64,000 nt of DNA from Noviherbaspirillum humi (lineage in GTDB: Bacteria > Pseudomonadota > Gammaproteobacteria > Burkholderiales > Burkholderiaceae_D). The notes below the pieces were generated by a model, which ran no database searches, was not told the DNA's origin, and worked only from the letters and a program-made list of their open reading frames with translations. Where the stretch lies: assembly GCF_900188095.1 (NCBI RefSeq), contig NZ_FZOT01000010.1:62001-126000 (forward strand), in the 5' to 3' direction. The number at the start of each line of letters is the position of its first letter. Positions within the stretch are counted from its first letter, which is position 1. The position numbers and the translations under genes were made by a program. Positions 8,382-17,468 of the stretch are shown piece after piece.

Positions 8382-9971
8382 TCAGGCCTTGCCCTGCTCC
8401 GGCAGCGCCAGGCGCCCGTCCAGGCGACGCGGCAGCTGCAGCGGATTGTCATCCCTGAGCGCTTGCGGCAGCAGGGCTTGCGGCAGGTCCTGGTAGCACA
8501 CCGGGCGCAGGAAGCGCCGGATCGCCAGCGTGCCGACGGACGTCATGCGCGCATCCGACGTGGCCGGGAACGGGCCGCCGTGGACCATCGCATGGCACAC
8601 CTCGACGCCGGTCGGATAGCCATTGACCAGGATGCGGCCGGCCTTGCGTTCCAGCGTCGGCAGCAGGCTGCGCGCGATCGCTTCGTCTTCCGCCTCCATC
8701 TGGATGGTGGCGGTCAATTGCCCTTCCAGGCGCTCGGCCACCGCGCGCATCTCGTCGAGGTTCTTGCACGCCACGACCAGCGAGGCGGCGCCGAAGATTT
8801 CTTCCTGCATCTCCGGATCGGCCAGGAAATCGGCCGCGGTGGCGAGGAAGAGGCCGCCCTGGCAGGCATGCTTGGTGGTGCCGGCGGTGCCGCGCGCAAT
8901 CGTCTTCACCTGCTCGTTGGCTGCGATTTTCGCCACGCCTTGTTCATAGGCGCGGTGGATGCCGGCGGTCAGCATGGTGGCGCCGGCGCTGGCTTCGAGC
9001 GCGGCCGAGGCCGAGCGCAGGAAGGCGTCGGTTTCGGGACCTTCGAGCGTCAGCACGAGGCCGGGATTGGTGCAGAACTGGCCGGCGCCCATGGTCAGCG
9101 AGGCGATGAAGTTCTTGCCGATGGACTCGGCGCGCTCCTTGAGCGCGGCCGGCAGCAGGAACACCGGGTTGATGCTGCTCATCTCGGCGAAGACGGGAAT
9201 GGGCTCGGGCCGGCCGGCGCAGGCGCGCACCAGGGACATTCCGCCGCCGCGCGAGCCGGTGAAGCCGACCGACTTGATGCGCCAGTCGGTGACCAGCTTG
9301 ACGGCATTGTCGCGCTCGGCGAACAGCAGCGAGAACACGCCTTCGGGCATGCCGCACTGGGCCGCCGCGTCGCGAATCGCGCGGCCGACCAGCTCCGACG
9401 TGCCGGGATGGGCGGAATGCGCCTTCACCACCACCGGGCAGCCTGCGGCCAGGGCAGAGGCGGTATCGCCGCCGGCGACCGAGAAGGCCAGCGGGAAGTT
9501 GGAGGCGCCGAAAACGGCGACCGGGCCGACGGCGATGTGGCGCTGGCGCAGGTCCGAGCGCGGCAGCGGCTGGCGCTGCGGCTGGGCGGAGTCGAGGCGC
9601 ACTTCGAGCCAGCTGCCTTCGCGCACGACTTCCGCGAACAGGCGCAGCTGGCCGACGGTGCGGCCGCGCTCGCCTTCGATGCGCGCGCGCGGCAGACCGG
9701 ATTCGGCCATGGCGCGTTCGACCAGCGCATCGCCGAGGTCGAGGATGTTCTGGGCGATGCGCTCGAGGAAGGCGGCGCGCTGCTCGAGCGGGGTGTCGCG
9801 GTAAGTGTCGAACGCTGCCCATGCCAGCGCGCATGCGCGGTCCACTTCAGCCGCGCTTGCCAAGCCATACGCCGGCTCGAGGTCTTCGCCGGTGGCGGGG
9901 TTGTAGCCGCGCACGCTGCCGTGCTCGCCGCGCACTGCGGCGGCGCCAATGAACATTTCACCGTTCAACAT
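8382..9971 (-). CDS. 2-oxoglutarate semialdehyde (2,5-dioxovalerate) dehydrogenase
   Basis: This is a 529-residue NAD(P)-dependent aldehyde dehydrogenase. Catalytic residues are Asn158 (FGASNFP), Glu263 (FAEMSS) and nucleophile Cys300 ([10 protein letters not shown]). The sequence style ([41 protein letters not shown]) is that of the alpha-ketoglutarate-semialdehyde dehydrogenases of sugar-acid pathways. It would oxidise the product of KdgD to 2-oxoglutarate, the last step of oxidative glucarate breakdown. AGGAGTACTCT precedes the ATG. It lies 112 bp after the TctC receptor gene, with a terminator in the gap, so it may be made at lower level or from its own promoter. Confidence 0.92.
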   Translation of the reverse strand: MLNGEMFIGAAAVRGEHGSVRGYNPATGEDLEPAYGLASAAEVDRACALAWAAFDTYRDTPLEQRAAFLERIAQNILDLGDALVERAMAESGLPRARIEGERGRTVGQLRLFAEVVREGSWLEVRLDSAQPQRQPLPRSDLRQRHIAVGPVAVFGASNFPLAFSVAGGDTASALAAGCPVVVKAHSAHPGTSELVGRAIRDAAAQCGMPEGVFSLLFAERDNAVKLVTDWRIKSVGFTGSRGGGMSLVRACAGRPEPIPVFAEMSSINPVFLLPAALKERAESIGKNFIASLTMGAGQFCTNPGLVLTLEGPETDAFLRSASAALEASAGATMLTAGIHRAYEQGVAKIAANEQVKTIARGTAGTTKHACQGGLFLATAADFLADPEMQEEIFGAASLVVACKNLDEMRAVAERLEGQLTATIQMEAEDEAIARSLLPTLERKAGRILVNGYPTGVEVCHAMVHGGPFPATSDARMTSVGTLAIRRFLRPVCYQDLPQALLPQALRDDNPLQLPRRLDGRLALPEQGKA

Positions 9972-10030
9972 AGAGTACTCCTGAAAGTTTGCTTCGATGA
10001 TTCGTAAGGGCGCGCCGCGATGGCACCGCC

Positions 10031-10067
10031 CGATAAAAAAGAAGCCGGGTCTCCAAGGAGACCCGGC
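10031..10067 (-). terminator. intrinsic terminator inside the glucarate operon
   Basis: An 11-bp stem (10044-10054 with 10057-10067) is followed, read leftward, by TTC and then TTTTTTATCG. It lies between the TctC receptor stop and the dehydrogenase start, so it should reduce read-through into the last gene. Confidence 0.85.
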
Positions 10068-10083
10068 CCGGTTTCATGCGGGA

Positions 10084-11064
10084 TCAGTCGACTTCGATCT
10101 TGCCGACGGTGATCACCTGCTTCCAGCGCGCCAGTTCCTGCGCCTGGAACTTGGTGAATTGCTCGGGGGTGTTGGCAACCACCTCGAAGCCTTGCTCCAC
10201 CAGGCCGCGCTTGACCTCCGGATCGTTGAGCGCGCCGACGATGGCGTCATGCAGCTTGGTCTTCACGTCCGGCTGCAGTCCCTTGGGCGCGGCGATGCCT
10301 TGCCAGGAATAGACGTCCGCTTCCTTCACGCCGGCTTCGGCCAGGGTCGGCACGTTGGGCAGCAGCGGCGAGCGCTTGTCGCCGGTGATGGCCAGCGCCT
10401 TCAGCTTGCCGGTCTTGATGTGGTTGACCACGGCGTTGATGTTCTGGAACGAGACGTCGGCATGGCCGCCGAGCAGGTCGGTGATGGCCGGCGCGCCGCC
10501 CTTGTACGGCACGTGCACGCCGGTGGTGCCGGTCTTCTGCCAGAACAACGCAGCGGTGAGGTGGTCGGACGAACCGGCGCCGGAATTGGCGAAGGTAATC
10601 TTGCCCGGGTTCTTCTTCAGGTTGGTCACCAGGTCGGCCACGTTATTGGCGGGGAAGGAGGGGCTTGCCACCAGCACGTTGGGCGCGCGCACCGCCACCG
10701 TCAGCAGGTCGAAATCCTTGGCCGGGTCGTACTGCAGGTTCTTTTGCAGCACCGGGTTGACCGAATAGACGCCGATGGAGGCCACCAGCAGGGTGTAACC
10801 GTCCGGCGGGGAGCGCTTGACCTGGGCCGCGCCGATGGCGCCGGTGGCGCCGGGCTTGTTCTCGACGATCCAGGACTGGCCCAGCTTCTGGGTGATCCTG
10901 GGGCCGATGGCGCGCGCGATCTGGTCGGTGGAGCCGCCTGCGGGGAACGGCACGATGGCGGTGATCGGCTTTTCCGGGTAGCCGGCCGCCTGGGCGCCGG
11001 CGCTCAGTGCGAGGCCAAAGACCATGCCCGAGGCCAGGCCTGCCATCATTTTCTTGAATTTCAT
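10084..11064 (-). CDS. Bug/TctC-family solute-binding protein, probably for sugar diacids
   Basis: This 326-residue periplasmic receptor has a signal peptide (MKFKKMMAGLASG...AQA). Family motifs are YPEKPITAIVPFPAGGSTDQIAR at the start of the mature protein, VENKPGATGAIGA, PPDGYTLL and VPYKGGAPA. Bug proteins bind small carboxylates with two lobes and normally work with TctA/TctB permeases, absent here. The start has AAAGGAGATTCC. Its position between gudD and the semialdehyde dehydrogenase suggests that glucarate or galactarate is the ligand; this is inferred from context only. Confidence 0.92.
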   Translation of the reverse strand: MKFKKMMAGLASGMVFGLALSAGAQAAGYPEKPITAIVPFPAGGSTDQIARAIGPRITQKLGQSWIVENKPGATGAIGAAQVKRSPPDGYTLLVASIGVYSVNPVLQKNLQYDPAKDFDLLTVAVRAPNVLVASPSFPANNVADLVTNLKKNPGKITFANSGAGSSDHLTAALFWQKTGTTGVHVPYKGGAPAITDLLGGHADVSFQNINAVVNHIKTGKLKALAITGDKRSPLLPNVPTLAEAGVKEADVYSWQGIAAPKGLQPDVKTKLHDAIVGALNDPEVKRGLVEQGFEVVANTPEQFTKFQAQELARWKQVITVGKIEVD

Positions 11065-11216
11065 GGAATCTCCTTTGAACGGCTTAAACATGTTCCGCGG
11101 CCGGTGGGCCGCATTCCGAGGACTGCAAAAACTGCCGGCGGACGCGCGCATCGCGCGGCCCGCTCTTGTTATGGTTCCGGCGCCGCGCAAAAGCGTGCCG
11201 GCGCCGGCTGCCAGGA

Positions 11217-12569
11217 TCAGCGCACCATGCAGGGACGCTTGTTGTCGAACTTCCATCCGGGGATCAGGTATTGCATGGCGACCGCGTCGTCGCGCGCGCC
11301 CAGGCCCATGTTGCGGTACATCTGGTGCGCGGCCTCGATCTGTTCCATGTCGATTTCCACGCCCAGGCCCGGCTGCTTCGGCACCTGCACCATGCCGCCC
11401 TTGATCTGCAGCGGCTGCTTGGTGAGGCGCTGGCCGTCCTGCCAGATCCAGTGGGTGTCGATCGCGGTGATCTTGCCCGGCGCGGCGGCGGCCACCTGGG
11501 TGAACATCGCCAGCGAGATGTCGAAGTGGTTGTTGGAGTGCGAACCCCAGGTCAGGCCCCATTCATTGCACATCTGCGCCACGCGCACCGAGCCCTGCAT
11601 GGTCCAGAAGTGCGGATCGGCCAGCGGGATGTCGACCGACTGCAGCTGGATCGCATGGCCCATCTCGCGCCAGTCGGTGGCGATCATGTTGGTGGCGGTC
11701 GGCAGGCCGGTGGCGCGGCGGAATTCGGCCATCACTTCGCGGCCGGAGAAGCCGTTCTCGGCGCCGCAGGGGTCTTCCGCATAGGCCAGCACGTCGTGCT
11801 GGTCGCGGCACAGGCGGATTGCATCCTTCAGCAGCCAGCCGCCGTTCGGGTCGAGAGTGATGCGGGCCTTCGGGAAGCGCTCGTGCAGCGCCTTGACCGC
11901 CTCGATCTCCTCCTCGCCGCGCAGCACGCCGCCCTTGAGCTTGAAGTCGTTGAAGCCGTAGCGCTTGTAGGCGGCTTCGGCCAGGCGCACCACGCCTTCG
12001 GGCGTCATGGCCTTCTCGTGGCGCACGCGGAACCAGTCGTCTTCCGCCTCCGGCTCGCTCGCATACGGCAGGTCGGTCGCGGTGCGGTCGCCGACGTAGA
12101 ACAGGTAGCCGAGCATCTCCACCTCTTCGCGCTGCTGGCCTTCGCCGAGCAGGGCGGCGACCGGCACGCCGAGGAACTTGCCGACCAGGTCGAGCAGCGC
12201 CGCTTCCAGCGCGGTGACGGCGTGGATGGTGATGCGCAGGTCGAAGGTCTGCAGGCCGCGGCCGCCAGCGTCGCGGTCGGCGAACTGCTTGCGCACCGTG
12301 TTCAGCACGGATTGCCAGTTGCCGATGCGCTGGCCGAAGATCAGCGAGCGGGCGTCTTCCAGGGTCTGGCGGATGCGCTCGCCGCCCGGCACTTCGCCGA
12401 CGCCGGTGTTGCCGGCGCTGTCGGTGAGGATGACGATGTTGCGGGTGAAGTAGGGGCCGTGGGCGCCGCTCAGGTTGAGCAGCATGCTGTCGCGGCCGGC
12501 CACCGGGACGACGCGCATCTCGGTGACGACCGGCGCGCCGGTCGGGGCATTCAGGGTTTGCGTGGACAT
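11217..12569 (-). CDS. gudD: glucarate dehydratase
   Basis: This 450-residue enolase-superfamily enzyme dehydrates D-glucarate (and L-idarate) to 5-dehydro-4-deoxy-D-glucarate. Visible active-site elements are the KxK pair Lys210/Lys212 (DFKLKGG), metal ligands Asp240 (LDPNGGW), Glu265 (AEDPCG) and Asn294 (TNMIATDW), and the catalytic His in SHSNNHFD (344-348). The length matches the E. coli enzyme (446). AAGGAAAAACC precedes the ATG, 31 bp after kdgD. It is the second gene of the operator-controlled operon. Confidence 0.96.
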   Translation of the reverse strand: MSTQTLNAPTGAPVVTEMRVVPVAGRDSMLLNLSGAHGPYFTRNIVILTDSAGNTGVGEVPGGERIRQTLEDARSLIFGQRIGNWQSVLNTVRKQFADRDAGGRGLQTFDLRITIHAVTALEAALLDLVGKFLGVPVAALLGEGQQREEVEMLGYLFYVGDRTATDLPYASEPEAEDDWFRVRHEKAMTPEGVVRLAEAAYKRYGFNDFKLKGGVLRGEEEIEAVKALHERFPKARITLDPNGGWLLKDAIRLCRDQHDVLAYAEDPCGAENGFSGREVMAEFRRATGLPTATNMIATDWREMGHAIQLQSVDIPLADPHFWTMQGSVRVAQMCNEWGLTWGSHSNNHFDISLAMFTQVAAAAPGKITAIDTHWIWQDGQRLTKQPLQIKGGMVQVPKQPGLGVEIDMEQIEAAHQMYRNMGLGARDDAVAMQYLIPGWKFDNKRPCMVR

Positions 12570-12600
12570 GGTTTTTCCTTGCCTGATCTTGATCGGGAGA

Positions 12601-13512
12601 TTACTGGGGGCCGAGGCGGGCCATGAGCGCGGCGAGCTGCTCGACTTCGGCCGGCTTCAGGTCGGACAGGGGCGGGCGCACCGGACCGGCGCTGTGGCCG
12701 ATGATGGTGGCGCCGGCCTTGACGATGGACACGGCATAGCCCTGGCCGCGGTTGCGCAGCTCGATGTAGGGCAGGAAGAAGTCCTTGATCAGGCGGTCGG
12801 TGGTCGCGGTGTCGCCGGCGGCGTGGGCGTTGTAGAACTCGATCGCGGTCTTCGGGATGAAGTTGAACACGGCGGAGGAGTAGACCGGGCAGCCCATGGC
12901 CTTGTAGGCGCCGGCGAATACTTCGGCGGTGGGCAGGCCGCCGAGATAGGCGAAGCGGTCGCCCAGCGTGAGGCGGATGGCCACCATGGATTCGATGTCG
13001 CCGAAGCCGTCCTTGAAGCCGATCAGGTTCGGGCAGGTGTCGGCCAGGATCTGCAGCGATTGCGGGGTCAGGCGGCAGCCGCCGCGGTTGTAGACGATGA
13101 CGCCGAACTTGACGCTCTTGCACACCGCCTGCACGTGGGCGATCAGGCCTTCCTGGCTGGCTTCGGTCAGGTAGTGCGGCAGCAGCAGCACGCCCTGGGC
13201 GCCGAGGCGCTCGGCTTCCTGCGCGTACTTGATGGCCAGGGTGGTGCCGCCGCCGGCGCCGGCGATGATTGGCATGCGGCCGCGGCAGGTTTCCACCGCG
13301 GTCTTGACGACCTGCGAGAACTCTTCAGGCTCCAGCGAGAAGAACTCGCCGGTGCCGCCGGCGGCGAACAGGGCGGAGGCGCCGTAGGGCATGAGCCACT
13401 CGAGACGCTCGGCGTACGGACCCGGGTTGAATTTCAGCTGGGCGTCGAAGTCGGTCAGCGGGAACGAGAGCAGGCCGCTTTGCAGTACGAGCTTGAGTTC
13501 TTGGGGCGTCAT
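12601..13512 (-). CDS. kdgD: 5-dehydro-4-deoxyglucarate dehydratase
   Basis: This is a 303-residue member of the DHDPS/NAL aldolase family. It decarboxylates and dehydrates 5-keto-4-deoxyglucarate to 2-oxoglutarate semialdehyde. The Schiff-base residue is Lys167 (IGFKDGFGD), with the partner Tyr141 (VIVYNRGG) and the GGTGEF loop at 52-57. Start 13512 follows AAAGGTAGACAAC; a longer start at 13560 is in the leader. It is the first gene of the operon, with a leader of about 185 nt and two LacI-type operators upstream. Confidence 0.95.
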   Translation of the reverse strand: MTPQELKLVLQSGLLSFPLTDFDAQLKFNPGPYAERLEWLMPYGASALFAAGGTGEFFSLEPEEFSQVVKTAVETCRGRMPIIAGAGGGTTLAIKYAQEAERLGAQGVLLLPHYLTEASQEGLIAHVQAVCKSVKFGVIVYNRGGCRLTPQSLQILADTCPNLIGFKDGFGDIESMVAIRLTLGDRFAYLGGLPTAEVFAGAYKAMGCPVYSSAVFNFIPKTAIEFYNAHAAGDTATTDRLIKDFFLPYIELRNRGQGYAVSIVKAGATIIGHSAGPVRPPLSDLKPAEVEQLAALMARLGPQ

Positions 13513-13675
13513 GTTGTCTACCTTTTCAGTGTGCAGTGATGCAATAAGTGCGGGCGTCATGCCCGGATTGGCGCTATCCGGCCGGCGCGGCCGGGTCGTG
13601 CGGCGGAACCGTTGCGCTCGGGCGGCCGGCCGCTGGAAACCTTCTTGCCTTGGAAGCGCTCCGCTTTCAATCGGA

Positions 13676-13689
13676 TGGTAGCGCTACCA
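13676..13689. promoter_or_regulatory. LacI-family operator O2
   Basis: TGGTAGCGCTACCA is a perfect 14-bp palindrome with the central CG typical of LacI/GntR-type operators. Its centre is 31 bp downstream of the second copy, about three helical turns, so both could be bound on one DNA face. Confidence 0.88.
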
Positions 13690-13705
13690 AGTTCAGTGAT
13701 CGCAA

Positions 13706-13734
13706 ATGGTAGCGCTACCAAATCAACGCGTCAA
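13706..13734 (-). promoter_or_regulatory. sigma-70 promoter of the glucarate operon with overlapping operator O1
   Basis: Read leftward there is a -35 TTGACG (13729-13734), a 17-bp spacer and a -10 TACCAT (13706-13711). The operator TGGTAGCGCTACCA (13707-13720), a perfect palindrome, overlaps the -10 and the spacer, so a bound repressor would exclude RNA polymerase. Confidence 0.8.
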
Positions 13735-13764
13735 CGGTTTTTTGTCAGCATTGAAAAAGGGAAA

Positions 13765-14838
13765 TCAGGCGCTCTCGCGGGCGACGATGGAAAAGCCGAT
13801 GTCGCATACCGGCTCGGTGACGGGGCGGCCCTCCACCCGGTCGATGATGAAGCGGGCGGCGATGCGGCCGATGGCGGTGCCGTCGATGCGCACCGTCGTC
13901 AGCGAGGGATGCAGGTCCTTGGCATAGTTGAAGTCGCCGAGGCCGATGACGGCCAGTTCATCAGGCACCTTGATGCCGCGCGCCTGGGCCTCGATCAGCA
14001 CGCCAAGCGCCAGCTGGTCGGAACTGCAGAACACCGCGTCGATCCCCGGATCCTGCGCCAGCAGTTCGCCTAGGGCGCTGCGGCCGCTGCCCAGGGTGGT
14101 CGGCGCGGCGACACGGCGGACGGGAACCGCGCCATGACGGGCGTCGACCATGCCGAGCCGGATGGCAGTGTCGGAGAACGACCTGCTGCGGCGCTCGCCG
14201 CGCTCATCGATGCCCTGGATCGCTGCCACCCGGCGGCAGCCGCGCCGGTGAAGATATTCGGCAACGGCGGTACCGATTTTTTCATGGGAGAAACCTACCA
14301 GCATGTCGATCGGCGTCGGTGTCAGGTCCCAGGTTTCGACAACCGGAATGCCGGCCGACAGCAGCCGGCGCCTGCCTTCGGGCGAGTGCATCACGCCCGT
14401 GAGCACGATGCCGTCCGGACGGCGGCCGACGATGGCTTCCAGCAGCGCATCCTCGCGCGAATTCTCGTAGCCGGTCTGGCCCAGCATGAGCTGGTAGCCA
14501 GCCTGCGCCAGCGCCTCGGTGAGCGATTGCACCGTCTCCTGGAACACCGGGCCGGCGATGGTCGGCACCACCGCCGCCACCAGCCGGCTCTTGCGCGACG
14601 CAAGGCCGCCAGCCAGCATGTTCGGCACGTAGCCGGTCTGCGCCACCGCCTCCCGCACCCGCTGCAGCACCGCCGGCGATACCGCGTCCGGCGTGTTGAG
14701 GGCGCGGGAAGCGGTGATCGGCGCCACGCCGGCCAGCTTGGCGACGTCGCTCAGCGTGAAGCCGCCGCTCTTGCGGCGGCTCTTGCGCTCGGGCGGCGCA
14801 GGTGCGGGTTCGGTAGGGGAGGGCGGCAGTTTGCTCAT
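13765..14838 (-). CDS. LacI-family repressor of the glucarate operon
   Basis: This 357-residue regulator has a Pro/Lys/Arg-rich N-terminal tail, then the HTH at about 27-48 (LSDVAKLAGVAPITASRAL) and hinge helix (NMLAGGLASRKSRLVA). The periplasmic-binding-like effector domain runs from about 85 to 355 (VVPTIAGPVFQE, FCSSDQLALGVL, IGLGDF). It resembles the gluconate-type (GntR) branch of LacI proteins. It reads in the same direction as the operon and ends 252 bp before kdgD. The same operator sequence occurs before its own start, so autoregulation is likely. A glucarate-pathway inducer is inferred. Confidence 0.93.
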   Translation of the reverse strand: MSKLPPSPTEPAPAPPERKSRRKSGGFTLSDVAKLAGVAPITASRALNTPDAVSPAVLQRVREAVAQTGYVPNMLAGGLASRKSRLVAAVVPTIAGPVFQETVQSLTEALAQAGYQLMLGQTGYENSREDALLEAIVGRRPDGIVLTGVMHSPEGRRRLLSAGIPVVETWDLTPTPIDMLVGFSHEKIGTAVAEYLHRRGCRRVAAIQGIDERGERRSRSFSDTAIRLGMVDARHGAVPVRRVAAPTTLGSGRSALGELLAQDPGIDAVFCSSDQLALGVLIEAQARGIKVPDELAVIGLGDFNYAKDLHPSLTTVRIDGTAIGRIAARFIIDRVEGRPVTEPVCDIGFSIVARESA

Positions 14839-14844
14839 TCGGCG

Positions 14845-14877
14845 ATTCTATCATCGCGCTTGATGGTAGCGTTACCA
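14845..14877 (-). promoter_or_regulatory. operator and -10 box of the LacI-type regulator
   Basis: TGGTAGCGTTACCA (14864-14877) differs at one base from the two kdgD operators. A -10 box TAGAAT reads leftward at 14845-14850, only 6 nt from the ATG at 14838, and no Shine-Dalgarno is seen, so the message may be leaderless. Confidence 0.7.
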
Positions 14878-15021
14878 TGGAGGCAACAATCCGGCGGCAT
14901 TGTTTTGAAACCTCCGAAACGGGCCGGGCGTTCACCTGTCAAACGGGTTTTCCAACCGCCATCCAGGAATGCGGTTATGCTCCGCGCTCGGCGCTGCGGC
15001 GCGAAGACAAAGGTGAAGCCC

Positions 15022-15222
15022 ATGGCTAAGAAGGAAAAGCTCGACCCGGAAACCGAAGCGCTGATCAACTGGTGCATCGAGGTGGAAGGACATCTGGTGG
15101 CCGGCGGCGCCACCGTGGCCCAGGCCCAGGATTACATCGAGGAGCAGGTGGAATGGTTCACCGACCTGTTCTATGACGGGTTGACGCCGGAGGAGGCGGC
15201 GCAGAAGGCGTTTGAAGGGTGA
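15022..15222 (+). CDS. small acidic hypothetical protein
   Basis: This 66-residue acidic protein starts MAKKEKLDPETEALINWCIE and ends TPEEAAQKAFEG. The ATG follows AAGGTGAAGCCC. It appears to be all helical, with one Cys (18) and no membrane segment or signal. It does not match a characterised family that I recognise. It stands alone, divergent from the LacI-type regulator and before an AT-richer region. Confidence 0.75.
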   Translation: MAKKEKLDPETEALINWCIEVEGHLVAGGATVAQAQDYIEEQVEWFTDLFYDGLTPEEAAQKAFEG

Positions 15223-15868
15223 ATGGATTTTCAGCGCTGCGCCCGAACTTGCCGGGCTGAGAAGTCGAACCGTAATGGATTGGCGCGAAGGATGGCAATC
15301 GGGGGGTATCTATGCAATCGCTCTGGATCAGGTGCAGCTGTCCCGAGACATCCAATTCACGCCAGCCGTGCTTCCCATGAAGTGAAATAGCCCAATTTGT
15401 CAATTCGACTCGCGCTCTAAGACCCTGATCAGAATTTTGTGGCAGTGCGTTCAAGCAGGAAGGGATGCAGTGCCAGGGCGAAGCAGGGGTTTCGAGCAGC
15501 ATGCTGCCCGAGCTCCCTGCTTCGCCCTGGCATTCGACCGCCTCTCGTGGCTGACCCCTTGTCAAATAAATACTGAACAGGCTCCTGGAGTATTGCACCT
15601 GGAAGCTCGTATGGCCCAAGGAAAACGTCGCCGCCCTGGAGACGTTTGGCCAGCCTCCCACGACTTGCTGGATCCCGATTGCACAAAGCAGAATTGGGCC
15701 GGCAATCGAGCACCGGCGTAGCTAATGGCGGCGATCTGCCATCGCAGCATGTATCTCAGACACATCCAACCCAAATCCTGGTGCATGAAGAAGAGGCGCA
15801 GCACGAAGCGGTTCAACTATCACTGCCACCACACCGGCGTCTCCGGAATCAGGCGAGGTAAGTCCATC
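15223..15868. other. AT-richer non-coding region with degenerate frames
   Basis: No reading frame of 646 bp here looks like a real gene. Codon use and base composition differ from the flanks. It contains the large inverted repeat at 15471-15532. Fragments on both strands around it look alike only because of that repeat. It may be the decayed edge of an acquired segment. Confidence 0.5.
15471..15532. repeat. 62-bp imperfect inverted repeat
   Basis: Perfect 18-bp outer arms (15471-15488 with 15515-15532) close a 7-nt mismatched zone and an inner palindrome GCAGCATGCTGC (15496-15507). It is symmetric about 15501.5 and could form a long hairpin or cruciform. No transposase is near. Confidence 0.75.
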
Positions 15869-16462
15869 CTATGGTAGAAATGCGGGTGCGCATTTTGTGA
15901 TTTCACTATCTGTTAACGCTGCCTTGGATGCGAATAGCCACAAATCAAAAGCAGCAGGTCTCGCTCCGCCAAAAAGACTTTTAAACCCAGCATTTCGGAA
16001 GGTCCCGCATAGTGCCGAATAGGTGAATCCGCATTTGTGCGCCATAAATTCATTGCCCTGCGCTATGTAGCCCCGATGCCCATACAAGATATCGATAGGT
16101 GAGATCGGCCCAGCCGGCGACTGATATAAAGGCTCTAGTAGCCTATCCTTGACGACCGCCTCACATACGCTCACTAAATCAGGGCAGGTTATAACAACAA
16201 ATCCCTGTGGTTTCAGCACCCTATAAAACTCACCTAATGCGATGGGTACCTCATGCGGGAAAAGATGTTCAATGTTATGGGCGGAATAGATTGCGTCTAC
16301 GCTTCCGGACCCCACCTTGGACATGTCAGTGAGAGAGCCAACAATGTCTGGCTTAACACTTCCATCGATATCGAATCGAATCTCTGCCCATTCATTCGAA
16401 CCGAATCCTTTTAACTGATACTTATTCTGCGGGCCGCAACCAACATGTAAAAAAGTTTTCAT
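15869..16462 (-). CDS. SAM-dependent methyltransferase (class I, type 11-like)
   Basis: This 197-residue protein has the Rossmann motif I FLHVGCGP at residues 3-10, an acidic motif RFDIDGSVKPDIVGS, then SVDAIYSAHNIEHLFPHEVP (motif IV region) and FYRVLKPQGFVVITCPD (post-motif). This is the class I methyltransferase pattern; the substrate is unknown, and relatives often sit in surface-polysaccharide loci. Start 16462 puts motif I right at the N-terminus; an in-frame ATG at 16516 adds 18 basic residues; neither has a clear Shine-Dalgarno. The gene is AT-richer than its neighbours and stands alone, so transfer is plausible. Confidence 0.82.
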   Translation of the reverse strand: MKTFLHVGCGPQNKYQLKGFGSNEWAEIRFDIDGSVKPDIVGSLTDMSKVGSGSVDAIYSAHNIEHLFPHEVPIALGEFYRVLKPQGFVVITCPDLVSVCEAVVKDRLLEPLYQSPAGPISPIDILYGHRGYIAQGNEFMAHKCGFTYSALCGTFRNAGFKSLFGGARPAAFDLWLFASKAALTDSEITKCAPAFLP

Positions 16463-17035
16463 TTTATGGATCCATTCTCGGTACGGCCGCCGCCGCAGCT
16501 TGCTGTAGTACTTCATTCATTACCGCAGAACTACAACTTTTTTATTGAGCATGAATGCGTCAGTTTTATTAAGTCAGCTCTATGGCGTGAGTATGTTGTA
16601 GGCAGTCCAGCGTTCTTCCCTTCTTTTCTTCTACGGCACTTTACGCTAAAGCATAAGAAACTGAGCGAGAAGTTGGGAATCCGTGACATGTATGGGATGA
16701 CGCACAACAGCGATGCTCATGGATGGTTTAAGCATCGCGACTATCCCGTAACTTAATTTGAAGAGCGCTTCAAGCTCAGGCGGTAAGGAACGCCTTTTAG
16801 CACACTCATGCTCGGACCGTCTGGCAAATGGCGAAATCCTGGGGTGGGTTGCGCTCTGCGCTGGAGAAGACAGTCCCCGTGCATTGCGGGCAATAGCCGC
16901 ATTTTCATACTCACGGTGACTCCACAAAAAAACCAAGAGTTGCATTGACCTCTGCCGCCGAGGGAGTATGGTTAACCATCCAATGACCATCCACATGGAT
17001 GGCATAGGGATGGAAAATGACAACTGGAAGCCAGC
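16463..17035. other. intergenic region, 573 bp, AT-rich
   Basis: No supported gene. A 96-codon frame on the plus strand (16466-16756) has no ribosome site and no recognisable domain. The region should carry promoters for the flanking divergent genes. Confidence 0.5.
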
Positions 17036-17449
17036 ATGAGCGCACAAGACCTGAAGACGAAAAACGCCGATACGGAAAAGATAACGATCAACCTCGGTCC
17101 CATCGACCTCGGCCAGATCGATCTGCTGGTGCAGGAGGGGTTCTATTCGAACCGCACCGACCTCATCCGTACCGCCATACGCAACCAGATCGTCGCCCAT
17201 GCCGATGTAATCCGGCAGACCGTTACCCGCAAGCAGCTCGTGCTCGGCTTGCAGCATTTCTCCCGCGCCGACCTGGAAACGGTGCGGCAGGCAGGTCAGG
17301 TTTTACAGATCCAGGTGCTCGGCCTGGGCAGCATCGATGCCGACGTCTCGCCGGAACTGGCGCTGGCGACCATCGAATCCATTACCGTGCTCGGCGTCCT
17401 GCACGCCAGCCCCGCCGTGAAGGCGGCCCTCGCCGGCCGCATCCGGTAA
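17036..17449 (+). CDS. ribbon-helix-helix (CopG-type) transcriptional regulator
   Basis: This 137-residue protein has an N-terminal RHH DNA-binding domain (KITINLGPIDLGQIDLLVQE then FYSNRTDLIRTAIRNQI, residues about 15-55), in which the beta-strand and two helices dimerise to read the major groove. The C-terminal half (about 60-137) is hydrophobic and helical with no family known to me. TGGAAG precedes the ATG. It ends 19 bp before a PHB-depolymerase-like esterase gene and very likely shares its transcript, suggesting that it controls this pair or a polyester-related regulon. Confidence 0.85.
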   Translation: MSAQDLKTKNADTEKITINLGPIDLGQIDLLVQEGFYSNRTDLIRTAIRNQIVAHADVIRQTVTRKQLVLGLQHFSRADLETVRQAGQVLQIQVLGLGSIDADVSPELALATIESITVLGVLHASPAVKAALAGRIR

Positions 17450-17468
17450 ATCAACCTGAAAGAACCCG

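Larger units (their letters stand above)
13513..13764. other. kdgD promoter region
   Basis: This 252-bp gap holds the promoter and both operators of the glucarate operon. No coding sequence is seen. Confidence 0.7.

Noticed and set aside
8463-10007. A 514-codon open frame opposite the semialdehyde dehydrogenase
   Set aside because: The aldehyde dehydrogenase on the other strand has complete catalytic motifs; the antisense product has Gly/His/Arg-rich composition and no family.
11177-11207. Terminator between gudD and the TctC receptor gene
   Set aside because: An 8-bp GC stem is present (CCGGCGCC with GGCGCCGG), but no T-run follows on the leftward strand, so it was not called.
15471-15532. 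Possible insertion-sequence end
   Set aside because: There is no transposase, no second copy in the window and no target-site duplication visible; it is listed only as an inverted repeat.
16466-16756. A 96-codon frame in the AT-rich gap
   Set aside because: No ribosome site and no family; it may be chance in a region with fewer stops.
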